Shown: piece by piece, positions 21,185-29,329 of the stretch
Position numbering within the stretch: the first letter of the stretch is position 1
How the letters are laid out: the number at the start of each line of letters is the position of its first letter
NCBI RefSeq assembly: GCF_000725885.1
Contig: NZ_JODR01000012.1
Span: 129,617 to 193,616, forward strand
Length of the DNA stretch: 64,000 nucleotides
From: Streptomyces albus subsp. albus
GTDB taxonomy: Bacteria > Actinomycetota > Actinomycetes > Streptomycetales > Streptomycetaceae
Reading direction: 5' to 3'
Position numbers and translations under genes: made by a program
Notes under the pieces: generated by a model
Told to the model about the DNA's origin: nothing
Databases searched by the model: none
Seen by the model: only the letters and a program-made list of their open reading frames with translations

Positions 21185-21967
21185 TCAGCAGGGGAACAGT
21201 TCGAAGGCCACGGACCGCCGCCCGCCGTTCAGCCGCGCGTACCGGTCCAGCCCGCCCAGGACGATCCCGCGGGCGTACGTCTCGGGGTCCTCGTCCGTGA
21301 GGGCCTCGATGTAGGCGCGGTGCTCCAGCAGCGAGGCGAGACCCTTGCGGACGGCCTCCTCCCCCACCTCGACGGCGTGGGTGACGGCCGGGGAGGCGGC
21401 GACAGCCACCCAGCGGGCCCCGTCCCAGGGCAGGACACCGTCCTGTTCGAGCTGGTCGGTGAAGATCCACCGGTTGCCCGCGTCGCCGACCGCGTCGAGG
21501 ACGGAGCGGCCCAGTACGCGGTGGTCGGGGGTGTTCCAGGGGCTGCCCGGCGCATCGCCCCAGGTCTCCCGGTGGTTGATGGTGACGACCAGCTCCGGGC
21601 GGTGCCGGCGGATGGCCGCCGCGATGTCGCGGCGCAGGGCCGGGCCCTCTTCCAGCACGCCGTCGCGGTGGCCCAGGAACTCCACCTCGGAGACGCCGAC
21701 GGCGGCGGCGCTCGCCCGCTGCTCGGCCTCGCGCACGCGGGCCGCTTCGCCCGGCTCCATGGTGTCGATGCCCGCCTCGCCCCGGGTGGCCAGGACGTAG
21801 ACGACCTCCTTGCCGTCCGCCGTCCACTCGGCGACGGCGGACGAGGCACCGTACTCCAGGTCGTCCGGGTGGGCGACGACCGCCAGGGCCCGGGTCCACT
21901 CCTGGGGCATCGGGGCGAGCCGGGGAGCCGTGCCGCCTTCGTCCGCGGTCTGTGCAGTGGCCGTCAT
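21185..21967 (-). CDS. PIG-L family deacetylase
   Basis: A 260-residue zinc-dependent N-deacetylase/amidase of the LmbE family (MshB/Mca relatives). The metal site AHPDDLEYGAS lies near residues 32-42, and the third ligand is the His in NTPDHRVLGRSV near residue 150. VVTINHRETWG is family-typical. The family includes mycothiol biosynthesis (MshB) and mycothiol conjugate amidase (Mca), but this protein lacks the length of either, so substrate assignment stays open. Upstream, a 195-bp gap contains the terminator hairpin of the next gene. Confidence 0.88.
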   Translation of the reverse strand: MTATAQTADEGGTAPRLAPMPQEWTRALAVVAHPDDLEYGASSAVAEWTADGKEVVYVLATRGEAGIDTMEPGEAARVREAEQRASAAAVGVSEVEFLGHRDGVLEEGPALRRDIAAAIRRHRPELVVTINHRETWGDAPGSPWNTPDHRVLGRSVLDAVGDAGNRWIFTDQLEQDGVLPWDGARWVAVAASPAVTHAVEVGEEAVRKGLASLLEHRAYIEALTDEDPETYARGIVLGGLDRYARLNGGRRSVAFELFPC

Positions 21968-22105
21968 CGGTTGCTTCCTCTCCTTCGCGCGCGCCCGTGG
22001 CGCCGGTCATGGGCAGCAACGCGCCCGTCGTGTACCCCTGTTCCCCCTGACGGGGCATGTGGGTCCATCGTCGGGGCCGGGTCCGTCCGACGGCCGAGTA
22101 CGAAG

Positions 22106-22132
22106 GCCCCGGGGGGCGGTGCGCCCCGGGGC
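22106..22132. terminator. GC hairpin after the PQ-rich protein gene
   Basis: GCCCCGGGG and CCCCGGGGC form a 9-bp stem around a 9-nt loop, 31 nt past the stop of the PQ-rich protein gene (minus strand). Each arm is nearly self-complementary. Confidence 0.5.
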
Positions 22133-22162
22133 GGTGACGGAGGTGCCGGAGAGGGACGGCCG

Positions 22163-23020
22163 TCAGCCGTACGGGTTGGTGCGCGGGTCGACCGGTGCGC
22201 CGCCCTGCTGCCCGCCCTGGCCACCGTAGGGGCCGGGCTGCTGGGGTGCCTGCGGCTGCTGCTGGTAGGGGTTGGGCTGCGGGGGCCCCTGGGGCGCCTG
22301 GGGCGCCTGGGGCTGCTGGTAGGGGTTGGGTGCCTGGGGTGCCTGGGGTGCCTGGGGCTGAGCGTACGGCTGGTGCGGCTGCGGAGCCTGTGGCTGAGCG
22401 TAGGGCTGGCCCTGCTGGGGCTGGCCTTGTTGCGGCTGGGCGTACGGCTGGCCCTGCTGCTGGGGCTGCGGGTACGGCTGGCCCTGCTGGGGCTGGGCGT
22501 ACGGCTGGTGCTGCGGGCCGGGCTGCTGCGGCTGCGGCTGCCCCGGCGCGGGCTGGGAGGGGTAGCCCTGCGGGGGGAGACCGCCGGGGGCCTGCCCCTG
22601 GGGCGCCGGGCCGTTGTTGACGACGGCCAGCAGCTCCTCCAGTTCGTTGCGCCACATGCGGTGCACGTTGATCCGCACCGGCTTGGCCTCACCCGGAAGG
22701 GCCATGTGGTAGAAGCTCCACAGCGGGTTGAGCTGGATCTCGCCGAAGACGGTGCGGGCCTGGTCGCGGGGGATCGCGTGGACGATCTCCTTGGGGCGCT
22801 GCGAGAAACGGGACATCCGGTGCAGCAGCAGAGCCTGCTCGGTGACCGTGATGAAGTAGTACTTGATCAGGAACTGCCCGATCAGGCCGAGGAAGCCGAC
22901 ACTCAGCCACGGCGTCGGGCCGGCGACCGCACCGACCGACACCAACGGCCGGTCGCCGGGCGCCTGTTGGGCTATGGCCTCGGCCACCTGTTTCTTCATC
23001 GTCGACTTGCGAAGGGCCAT
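22163..23020 (-). CDS. Membrane-anchored protein with PQ-rich repeat tail
   Basis: A 285-residue protein I cannot place in a named family. ATG with GAGGAG 7 nt upstream. Residues 1-135 look folded: one hydrophobic segment (WLSVGFLGLIGQFLIKYYFITVT, about 38-60), then a basic/mixed region (ALLLHRMSRFSQRPKEIVHAI, FGEIQLNPLWSFYHMALPGE, INVHRMWRNELEELLAVV) that could be a PH-like beta domain. Residues 140-285 are low complexity, with repeats of QPYAQPQQGQ and PQAPQ. Such tails occur on Streptomyces surface or scaffold proteins. It diverges from the GNAT gene over 395 bp containing two identical palindromes. Function unknown. Confidence 0.8.
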   Translation of the reverse strand: MALRKSTMKKQVAEAIAQQAPGDRPLVSVGAVAGPTPWLSVGFLGLIGQFLIKYYFITVTEQALLLHRMSRFSQRPKEIVHAIPRDQARTVFGEIQLNPLWSFYHMALPGEAKPVRINVHRMWRNELEELLAVVNNGPAPQGQAPGGLPPQGYPSQPAPGQPQPQQPGPQHQPYAQPQQGQPYPQPQQQGQPYAQPQQGQPQQGQPYAQPQAPQPHQPYAQPQAPQAPQAPNPYQQPQAPQAPQGPPQPNPYQQQPQAPQQPGPYGGQGGQQGGAPVDPRTNPYG

Positions 23021-23123
23021 CGACCGCTCCTCGATCCGTGCGCCGTGGGTGGACGGCGTGTCCTTACGTTCGGCGCAGAGTACTCGCCGTATCCGACAAC
23101 GGCCCGTCCCGGGGAGCCGGAAG

Positions 23124-23176
23124 GGAACGTTCCGGGGGCGGGAGGGGCGCCCCGCGGACCGGGAGCGGAACGTTCC
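23124..23176. promoter_or_regulatory. Two identical GGAACGTTCC palindromes, 43 bp apart
   Basis: The 10-bp palindrome occurs at 23124-23133 and 23167-23176, both followed by a CGGGGG/CGGAGC G-rich block. The 43-bp offset is close to four helical turns, so bound dimers would face the same side. The site lies 104-156 bp before the start of the PQ-rich protein gene, within its divergent region with the GNAT gene. Apart from these sites and the ones at 23367-23393, the 23021-23415 gap shows no gene. Confidence 0.45.
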
Positions 23177-23366
23177 GGAGCGGGCGGGGACGGCGCGGGC
23201 ACGGAACAGCCCGCACCCGCGACGGCACCGCCGTTCCGCGTGGCCGCCGTCATCTCCCTTACCCGGTGGGGCTGTTGAGGCGAAGAGCGGCGAACCACCA
23301 CGGCACGCGCCCCCACGACCGGCCCGGCAGGTGACCGGGCAGCCGGCCGGCCGCCGCCCGGCACCG

Positions 23367-23393
23367 GTGACGGTGGTCACAGTGGTGATCACC
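23367..23393. promoter_or_regulatory. Tandem palindromes just before the GNAT gene
   Basis: GTGAC-GGTG-GTCAC (23367-23380) is followed 3 bp later by the perfect palindrome GGTGATCACC (23384-23393). TGATAT follows at about 23400 and the GTG start codon at 23416. The arrangement fits operators overlapping a promoter with a very short leader. The regulator is unknown. Confidence 0.45.
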
Positions 23394-23415
23394 CACCGCC
23401 TGATATGCACGAAGA

Positions 23416-24228
23416 GTGAAGGAATTGGTCAAGGCAGGCGAGGTCGAACGCGTCTCGGACGGTGACACGCAACTCATATGGGCGGCACAGGGACAGGGGG
23501 ACGGTCTGCTCGGCCCGGGGGTGCGCGCGTGGCGGTACGGGTCGGCGGTGGTCGTGGCCGCACCCGGCCTCTCGGGCCGCGACAGGATGGCCGTCAAGCT
23601 GCGCGAGGGCGGCCACATCGACGACGCGGCGTACGCGGTCCGGCGCGCACTGGCCGAAGTGGGCACCTCCTACCGGCTGTTCGGTGAGGACCGGCTCGTT
23701 CGGGCCGTGACCCAGCGCGTACCGGGCATGGTGGGGCTGCACGTCTTCCAGTGGATGGAAACCGACTCCCCCGCACCGCCGCCGGCGGACGAGGACGGCG
23801 AACGTCCCGCGGTGACATGGCTGGACGCCTCGGCCGCCCAACGGTCGGCGGCGCTCTTCGACGCCCACTTCCCCCGTTCACACGCCCAGCCGGGACGCTC
23901 GGGCGTCCGCCGCTGGGCGGGCGTGCTCGACGGGAAGGAGACGGACGAGGAGGCGGACGACGGGGCCGGTGCCACGCCGCTCGCGGTGGCCGCCGAAGCA
24001 TGGCCGGCGACGGGCTGCGGACTGCTGGCCGGGGTGCTCACCGCCCCGGCCGCACGAGGGCGGGGACTGGCCGCGGCGGTCTGCGGCTTCGTCGTGAACT
24101 CCCTGGTCGAACGGTACGGCCGGGCGGGACTGATGGTGGACGCCGACAACGAGCCGGCCCTGCGGACCTACCGGCGGCTCGGGATGACCGGACGGCTGCT
24201 GAGCGCCGCCCATGTACCCGCCGACTGA
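23416..24228 (+). CDS. GNAT family N-acetyltransferase
   Basis: A 270-residue protein. The C-terminal third carries the acetyl-CoA-binding part of the GNAT fold: GLLAGVLTAPAARGRGLAAAVC (the RGxGxA-type loop is RGRGLA) and the last-strand motif LMVDADNEPALRTYRRLGM, where the N-x-A...Y-x-x-L-G pattern is typical. The N-terminal half (WAAQGQGDGLLGPGVRAWRYGSAVVVAAPGL) resembles the actinobacterial double-domain acetyltransferases. GTG start; the leader is short. It converges with the XRE-cupin regulator gene. Substrate unknown. Confidence 0.8.
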   Translation: MKELVKAGEVERVSDGDTQLIWAAQGQGDGLLGPGVRAWRYGSAVVVAAPGLSGRDRMAVKLREGGHIDDAAYAVRRALAEVGTSYRLFGEDRLVRAVTQRVPGMVGLHVFQWMETDSPAPPPADEDGERPAVTWLDASAAQRSAALFDAHFPRSHAQPGRSGVRRWAGVLDGKETDEEADDGAGATPLAVAAEAWPATGCGLLAGVLTAPAARGRGLAAAVCGFVVNSLVERYGRAGLMVDADNEPALRTYRRLGMTGRLLSAAHVPAD

Positions 24229-24276
24229 GGCGCCGCCCACACCTCCGTCGGCCGACCGGGCCGGCCGCCCGCCGGG

Positions 24277-24891
24277 TCAGTCCCCCGGCTCCTCCCGCCG
24301 GTCCGACCCCGTGGAGCGGGCCCGCAGATGGGCGCGCTGACCCTGCCTGCCGAAGAGGCTCAGGAACTCCACCGTCTCGGGCCCGGCCGCGTCGAACCAG
24401 TGCGGCACCCGGGTGTCGAACTCCGCCGCCTCGCCGGGCGCGAGTTCCAGATCGTGCTCGCCCAGGACGAGCCGCAGCCGCCCGTTGAGGATGTAGATCC
24501 ATTCGTAGCCCTCGTGGACCTGCGGGTCGGGCTCGTTCGGGGTGCTGACCCCGGGCAGGATCATTTTGTACGCCTGGATACCGCCGGCCCGCCGGGTGAG
24601 CGGCAGCATCGTCATGCCGTTGAAGGTGACCGGACGCAGATGGATGCGCGGGTCGCCGGTGGGCGGGGCGCCGACGAGTTCGTCGAGGGTCACGCCGTGG
24701 GCGCGGGCGAGGGGGAGCAGCAGTTCCAGGGTCGGGCGGCGGGCGCCGGACTCCAGACGCGAGAGGGTGCTCACGGAGATGCCGGTGGCACCGGACAGTT
24801 CCGCGAGTGTGGTCTCGCGCTGCTTGCGCAGGGCGCGCAGCCGGGGCCCCACCGCGTCGAGAGCCTGACCGAGCTCGTCTTCACTGTCCAT
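24277..24891 (-). CDS. XRE-family regulator with cupin sensor domain
   Basis: A 204-residue transcription factor. Residues about 12-70 form a helix-turn-helix (LGPRLRALRKQRETTLAELSGATGISVSTLSRLESGARRPTLE pattern), and residues about 90-185 a cupin barrel with YEWIYILNGRLRLVLG and AAEFDTRVPHWFD. Cupin-sensor XRE proteins usually repress an adjacent operon and are released by a small ligand. Here it diverges from the thioredoxin-reductase-like/methyltransferase operon across only 83 bp containing repeated TTGCCA elements, so it very likely controls that operon and itself. Confidence 0.92.
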   Translation of the reverse strand: MDSEDELGQALDAVGPRLRALRKQRETTLAELSGATGISVSTLSRLESGARRPTLELLLPLARAHGVTLDELVGAPPTGDPRIHLRPVTFNGMTMLPLTRRAGGIQAYKMILPGVSTPNEPDPQVHEGYEWIYILNGRLRLVLGEHDLELAPGEAAEFDTRVPHWFDAAGPETVEFLSLFGRQGQRAHLRARSTGSDRREEPGD

Positions 24892-24901
24892 GGCCCCCAG
24901 C

Positions 24902-24928
24902 TTGCCATATCAGCAACTTTATTTGCCA
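24902..24928. promoter_or_regulatory. Candidate operator of the XRE-cupin regulator
   Basis: In the 83-bp divergent gap, TTGCCATATCAGCAA (24902-24916, arms TTGC/GCAA) overlaps a direct repeat of TTGCCA at 24902 and 24923, two helical turns apart (21 bp). This AT-richer block stands out from the GC background and is the natural position for a repressor acting on both genes. Confidence 0.5.
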
Positions 24929-24974
24929 CCTCCGCGAGTGATGCCCCACTCTGACGGCCAAGGAGGTGGTCGAG

Positions 24975-26102
24975 GTGACCGGACAACTGGACGACAACTA
25001 CGAGGTGCTGGTGATCGGCGGCGGCGCTGCCGGGCTGAGCGGGGCCCTGACCCTGGCCAGGTCGCTGCGCTCGGTGGCGGTGATCGACGCGGGTGCCCCG
25101 CGCAACGCCCCCGCCGAAGGCGTGCACGGCCTGCTGGCCCGGGACGGGATGCGCCCCGACGAACTGCTCGGCCGGGGCCGGGCCGAGGTGCGCAGGTACG
25201 GCGGCCACGTCGTGCCCGGCGAGGTCGCCACGGCGGTCCGCGCCGGGGACGGATTCGAGGTGACCCTCACCGACGGCCGCTCCGCCCACGCCCGCCGCCT
25301 GCTGGTGACCACCGGGCTGGTGGACCGGCTGCCCGACATCCCCGGGCTGCGCGAACGGTGGGGCCGCGACGTACTCCACTGCCCCTACTGCCACGGCTAC
25401 GAGGTCCGCGGCCAGGCCATCGGGGTGCTGGCGACCGGGCCGACGGCCATGCACCAGGTGCTTCTGTTCCGCCAGCTCACCGACGATGTGACGCTCTTCA
25501 CCCACACCCAGCCGCCGCTCGACGAGACGGACGCGGAACGGCTGGCCGCACGCGGTGTCCGTGTGGTGCCCGGCACCGTGACCGGCGTCGAGACCACCGA
25601 CGACCGGCTCTCGGGGATCCGCCTCGACGACGGCACGGTCGTGCCCCGCCAGGCCCTGGCCGTCGCCACCCGGCTGGAGGCGCGGGCCGCCTTCCTGGAC
25701 TCGCTCGGCCTGCACACCGCCGAGCACCCGATGGGCACGTACGTCCCCGCCGATACGACGGGCCGCACCGACGTCCCCGGCGTCTGGGTCGCCGGGAACG
25801 TCACCGACCCGATGGCCCAGGTCGGCGCCGCCGGCGCGGCGGGCACCACCGCCGGCGCCCAGATCAACGCCGATCTGGCGGCCGAGGACACCGACCGGGC
25901 CGTCGCCGCCCACCGCGAAAGCCGACGCGGCGGTCACCCCGCCAGCCACCGCGACGGCCCCGCGCCGGCCGACGCGGACGGGGTCTCGGACGGGCAGACG
26001 GCAGACGGCACGGACGGGCAGACGGCAGCCGTGGCGGACGGCCAGGTGGCGGCCGGAGCGGACGGGCAGGCAGCCGCCGGTACGGAAGAGCGGGCCGCAT
26101 GA
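24975..26102 (+). CDS. Thioredoxin-reductase-fold FAD protein with CPYC redox pair and no recognisable NADPH site
   Basis: A 375-residue flavoprotein. AAGGAGG 8 nt before the second GTG sets the start there rather than 9 nt upstream. The FAD motif GGGAAG is at residues 15-20, the redox pair CPYC at 136-139, and the FAD-closing VAGNVTDP near 275. The second nucleotide-binding region reads VLATGPTAMHQ instead of GxGxxA, and the HRRDxxRA-type NADPH phosphate clamp is absent. Those features are known from GliT/HlmI-like dithiol oxidases, which use O2 rather than NADPH. Residues after about 320 are an Asp/Gly/Gln/Ala repeat tail (DGQTA units). Its stop overlaps the ATG of the methyltransferase by 4 nt (ATGA). 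Role as a dithiol oxidase is inference. Confidence 0.85.
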   Translation: MTGQLDDNYEVLVIGGGAAGLSGALTLARSLRSVAVIDAGAPRNAPAEGVHGLLARDGMRPDELLGRGRAEVRRYGGHVVPGEVATAVRAGDGFEVTLTDGRSAHARRLLVTTGLVDRLPDIPGLRERWGRDVLHCPYCHGYEVRGQAIGVLATGPTAMHQVLLFRQLTDDVTLFTHTQPPLDETDAERLAARGVRVVPGTVTGVETTDDRLSGIRLDDGTVVPRQALAVATRLEARAAFLDSLGLHTAEHPMGTYVPADTTGRTDVPGVWVAGNVTDPMAQVGAAGAAGTTAGAQINADLAAEDTDRAVAAHRESRRGGHPASHRDGPAPADADGVSDGQTADGTDGQTAAVADGQVAAGADGQAAAGTEERAA

Positions 26103-26749
26103 CGGCGGCGGAACCCGCGCCCGAGGAGTTCGGCGCGGGGTACTGGGAGCAGCGCTACCGCCACCACCACGGCACGTCCCGCCCCCACGCACCCAGCCCG
26201 CAACTGGTCGCGGAAGTCGCCGCGCTGGAGCCGGGCACCGCACTGGACGCGGGCTGCGGTGAGGGCGCCGACGCCCGCTGGCTCGCCGCCCTCGGCTGGC
26301 GGGTCACGGCGGTGGACGTCGCGGCCACAGCGCTGCACCGGGCGCAGCAGCACGCCCTGGCGTCGGGCGGCCCCGCCGCGGCCGAGCGGATCGACTGGCA
26401 GCAGGCCGACCTCCTCCACTGGACACCCGAACACCGCTTCGACCTCGTCACCAGCCAGTACGTGCATCTGCCCGGACCCCGCGAGACGTTCTTCCGCCGG
26501 CTGGCGGCAGCGGTCGCACCGGGCGGCACGCTGCTGATCGTCGGGCACGACCCGGCGGACCGGCACACGGCCGCACAGGGCCCGGGGGCGGACGCGTACG
26601 TCACGGCCGAGGACATCGCCGCCGTCCTCGACCCCGGCACGTGGGACGTACTCGTCGCGGAAACCCGTACCCGCACCGTCACCGGCCCGGACGGAAGTGG
26701 GGCGGAGCTGTGCGACGCCGTACTGCGCGCAAGGAGGCGGGAGGGCTGA
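26099..26749 (+). CDS. Class I SAM-dependent methyltransferase
   Basis: A 216-residue methyltransferase. SAM-binding motif I is TALDAGCGEGADARWLA near residues 49-65, followed by the acidic strand-2 end VTAVDVAATAL. Motif post-I/II follows in WQQADLLHW, LVTSQYVHLP and GGTLLIVGHD. The N-terminus (FGAGYWEQRYRHHHGTSRPHAPS) resembles small-molecule methyltransferases. Translation is coupled to the upstream thioredoxin-reductase-like gene through ATGA, so they should act on the same compound. In fungal and bacterial dithiol systems an oxidase/S-methyltransferase pair detoxifies thiols; a similar role is my inference. Confidence 0.88.
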   Translation: MTAAEPAPEEFGAGYWEQRYRHHHGTSRPHAPSPQLVAEVAALEPGTALDAGCGEGADARWLAALGWRVTAVDVAATALHRAQQHALASGGPAAAERIDWQQADLLHWTPEHRFDLVTSQYVHLPGPRETFFRRLAAAVAPGGTLLIVGHDPADRHTAAQGPGADAYVTAEDIAAVLDPGTWDVLVAETRTRTVTGPDGSGAELCDAVLRARRREG

Positions 26750-27136
26750 CCCCGCCCACGCTCGGGGGCAGCTCCAGTTCCGGGTCAGCTGTGGTTCCCG
26801 GGCCGAGCGTGATCCGGGGGCCGGCTGTGGTTCCCGGGGCGAGCGTGCTCGCGGGTCAGCTCTGGTCACGGGTCAGCTGGGGTCGCGGGTCAGCTGGGCT
26901 TCCGAGCCGAGCATGTTTCGGGGCCGGTGTGTTCGCGGGGCAACCACGGGCCCGGCCGTGCGTGCTCGGGGCGGTCATGGCCCCGAGCAGGCCGGACCCC
27001 CGCCGAACTTGTTCCGGGGGTCAGCGTGTTCGCGGGGCAGCCGTGGTCCCGAGCGGCCATGGTTCCGGCCCAGGCGTGCTCGCGGGGCAGCCGTGCCCCC
27101 GGGCATACCGCGCTCCGAGGGCCGGCGTGCCGCGGG
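26750..27136. repeat. Intergenic degenerate repeat array
   Basis: No gene supported. The gap between convergent genes is filled with variants of two blocks: GGTCAGCTGTGGTTCCCGGG (26790s, then 26820s, shortened copies to 26900) and GTTCGCGGGGCAGCCGTGGT (26931, 27028 and, as GCTCGCGGGGCAG, 27078). Spacing is about 30-50 bp with frequent indels, so no frame is kept. The last copy of the first block overlaps the stop codon of the SWIM gene. Confidence 0.75.
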
Positions 27137-29329
27137 TCAGCTGTGGTCGCGCAAGCCGGCGAGCGCGCGGATCGGATCGGCGGCGGCAGGGCCCTCGGGC
27201 CACCACTCGACTCCGGGCCCGGCCCCGTCGCCGTCCCGGTCGACGCCGTCACCCCGGCCCCCGCTCCCGGCCCGGCTCCCGGGCTGGGCCGGGCCGGCAG
27301 TGGCCGCGGTGGCTGCGGGGGCGACGGGTTCGCCCCGGTACGGATACCAGCGCCCGTCCTTGCCGTAACGCAACTGGACGGGGCGCGTCGGGTGGGTGAG
27401 ACGGTTGTGATGAATCGTCATCGTGATGCCCAGGGTCGCGAGGGCGCTGCGGCCCCGGTCGAAGTCGCCGGCCGGCGGGTCCCAGACGGTTTCCAGCACG
27501 GTCAGCCCCGAGGGTCCGCCCTGCCGCCAGGCCGCCGCCGCGCGCGCCAGCTCCAGCGCGTCCCCGCCCGCCGTCCGCGCCAGGCTGGCGAACAGCGGCG
27601 AAAGGGTTCTCCGTCCCGTCAGCCGCGGATGGGTGGCGGCGAGCCGGATCGTGTCGTGCCACAGCGACAGGTCCGGCAGCGGATCTGTGTCCGCGCCCGG
27701 ACCGTCCGGCCCTTCCGCACCGGCTGCACCGACCGCACTGACCGCCGCCAGCGCGTGCCAGGCGCGGTGGGCGGCGTCCGTCGCCAGGAAGGCGAGCGCG
27801 TCGGCGCTGGGCGCGCCCGGCAGTTCGGGATACGCGGCGGCCTCCCCCGGCGCGTCCGGCAGCGGAAGCGGCGCGGGCAGCGGAGGCCGCACGACGGAGC
27901 CGAACACCGCGTCGGCGGCCATGCCGCCCACCAGCGGACCGCGCCGCTGCCCGGCCACGCCACCGCCCCTCCCCGGCACGTCACCGCTCGCCCAGACGGG
28001 GGCGTCCGCACTGGCGTCCGCTCCGGCGAGTGTCCCGGCTCCGATGTGTGCCTCCGCGTCGGCGCGAGCCTCCGCGCCGGCATGCACCTCGACACCAGCA
28101 GGAGCGTCGGTAGCAACACGAGCCTCAGTACCCGCACGAGACTCGATATCGGCACGCGCTGCCACATCCGCACGGGTCTTGACGTCGGCACTAGCTTCCG
28201 CGTCGGCGTCATCGCCCGCCGCCCCCGCACGCCCAGGCCACGTACGGCTCCCGGAGCCACGCACAGCGCCGCCCTCGGCCACTCGCCCGTCAGCGTGACC
28301 GGCGACCGAGGCCGGAGCCGGGGACGCTGCCGGGTGAACCGGGTCAACGGCGGGCGAGCCGGACCGCGCAGGACGGGACGGCGCCCCCGTGGCCGCCACG
28401 GCCGCAGCCGGACGGGTGTCCTCCCCGACGTGGGCCGGGCCCGAGGCGGCAGCATCCGGAGCCAGGTGTCCGGACGCACCCGGCGCCGCCTCCCCCACCG
28501 GTCCAGCGCCTCCCTCACCCGGCACCACCCCACCGGTGGAGGTGGGCCCCGCAGCAGCCGCATCCGCCTCCGCCCGTACAGGCCGCACCAGCGCCCCGTC
28601 GGCCGGCGGACCAGCACCGTCATCAGCGCTCCCGGCATCCCCGGCGGTTCCGTCCGGGGGAGGCACCGCACCGCCCAGCGGCGCCACACCGTCCAGGGGA
28701 GGCACCGCACCGCCCAGCGGCGGCCCGGCGGCAGAGGCCGATCCTCCCCCGCCCGCCGAAGGGAGCGCCGAGGCACCGCGCGGCGGCCCGGCAGCTGGAC
28801 CGTGGCGGCGCACGGCGGCGCGCAGCGCTTCGGGGGCGAGGCCGCGCAGCAGCACGAGCAGACCGGGGTCACCGGCCAGCCGTGCGGCGGTCTCGTAGCC
28901 GAGCGCGGCAGCGTGCTTGCAGCAGGCGGCCTGGTCGGGGCAGGTGCAGGCGGGCGCGAGGTCGCCGGGGGCGGGCAGGAGACGCGCCCCGGCTCCCTCC
29001 GCCTCGGCCAGTGCCTGCGCCGGTATGTCCCCCTCCGCGAGGGCGGCTTCGTACGCGGGGCGGGCGGCGAGGGTCCGCACGAGGACGGCCCAGGCGTCGT
29101 CGGACAGCACGGGCAACCGCCAGTGGGCACGGTAGGGACGCGGGCGGCTGCCCCGTACGTACGCCGTGATGCGGCCGGGCCCGGCCCGCACCGTGAACAC
29201 TCCCCCGTCGTGGGCGTAGGCCCGGCCCCGTTCCAGCCGGTCGGCGGCGGCCCGGCCGTCGCCGGCGGCGGCCTCGAAGGCCTGCACCCACGCGTCGGCG
29301 CTCACGCTGCCGCCCGGTGGCGCTTTCAC
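27137..29329 (-). CDS. SWIM zinc-finger protein, partner of the SNF2 helicase
   Basis: A 730-residue protein. The SWIM motif CTCPDQAACCKH (C-x-C...C-x-H) is at residues 128-139, preceded by a compact N-domain (YVRGSRPRPYRAHWRLPVLSDDAW). Residues about 170-480 are extremely low complexity (Ala, Pro, Gly, Asp), with short ADADA/ARADIE repeats and several PPLGGAVPPLDGVAPLGG copies. The C-terminal about 240 residues look folded again (LPDLSLWHDTIRLAATHPRLTGRR, LEVWDPPAGDF-type ending). SWIM domains bind DNA or protein in partners of SNF2 ATPases. The GTG start overlaps the SNF2 stop (GTGA), so the two are translationally coupled with the helicase first. Confidence 0.88.
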   Translation of the reverse strand: MKAPPGGSVSADAWVQAFEAAAGDGRAAADRLERGRAYAHDGGVFTVRAGPGRITAYVRGSRPRPYRAHWRLPVLSDDAWAVLVRTLAARPAYEAALAEGDIPAQALAEAEGAGARLLPAPGDLAPACTCPDQAACCKHAAALGYETAARLAGDPGLLVLLRGLAPEALRAAVRRHGPAAGPPRGASALPSAGGGGSASAAGPPLGGAVPPLDGVAPLGGAVPPPDGTAGDAGSADDGAGPPADGALVRPVRAEADAAAAGPTSTGGVVPGEGGAGPVGEAAPGASGHLAPDAAASGPAHVGEDTRPAAAVAATGAPSRPARSGSPAVDPVHPAASPAPASVAGHADGRVAEGGAVRGSGSRTWPGRAGAAGDDADAEASADVKTRADVAARADIESRAGTEARVATDAPAGVEVHAGAEARADAEAHIGAGTLAGADASADAPVWASGDVPGRGGGVAGQRRGPLVGGMAADAVFGSVVRPPLPAPLPLPDAPGEAAAYPELPGAPSADALAFLATDAAHRAWHALAAVSAVGAAGAEGPDGPGADTDPLPDLSLWHDTIRLAATHPRLTGRRTLSPLFASLARTAGGDALELARAAAAWRQGGPSGLTVLETVWDPPAGDFDRGRSALATLGITMTIHHNRLTHPTRPVQLRYGKDGRWYPYRGEPVAPAATAATAGPAQPGSRAGSGGRGDGVDRDGDGAGPGVEWWPEGPAAADPIRALAGLRDHS

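Noticed and set aside
26760..27370. Plus-strand frames through the repeat array and into the SWIM gene
   Set aside because: The translated product is repeat-derived Arg/Gly/Ala/Pro sequence that continues antisense to the real SWIM gene; no ribosome site or domain.
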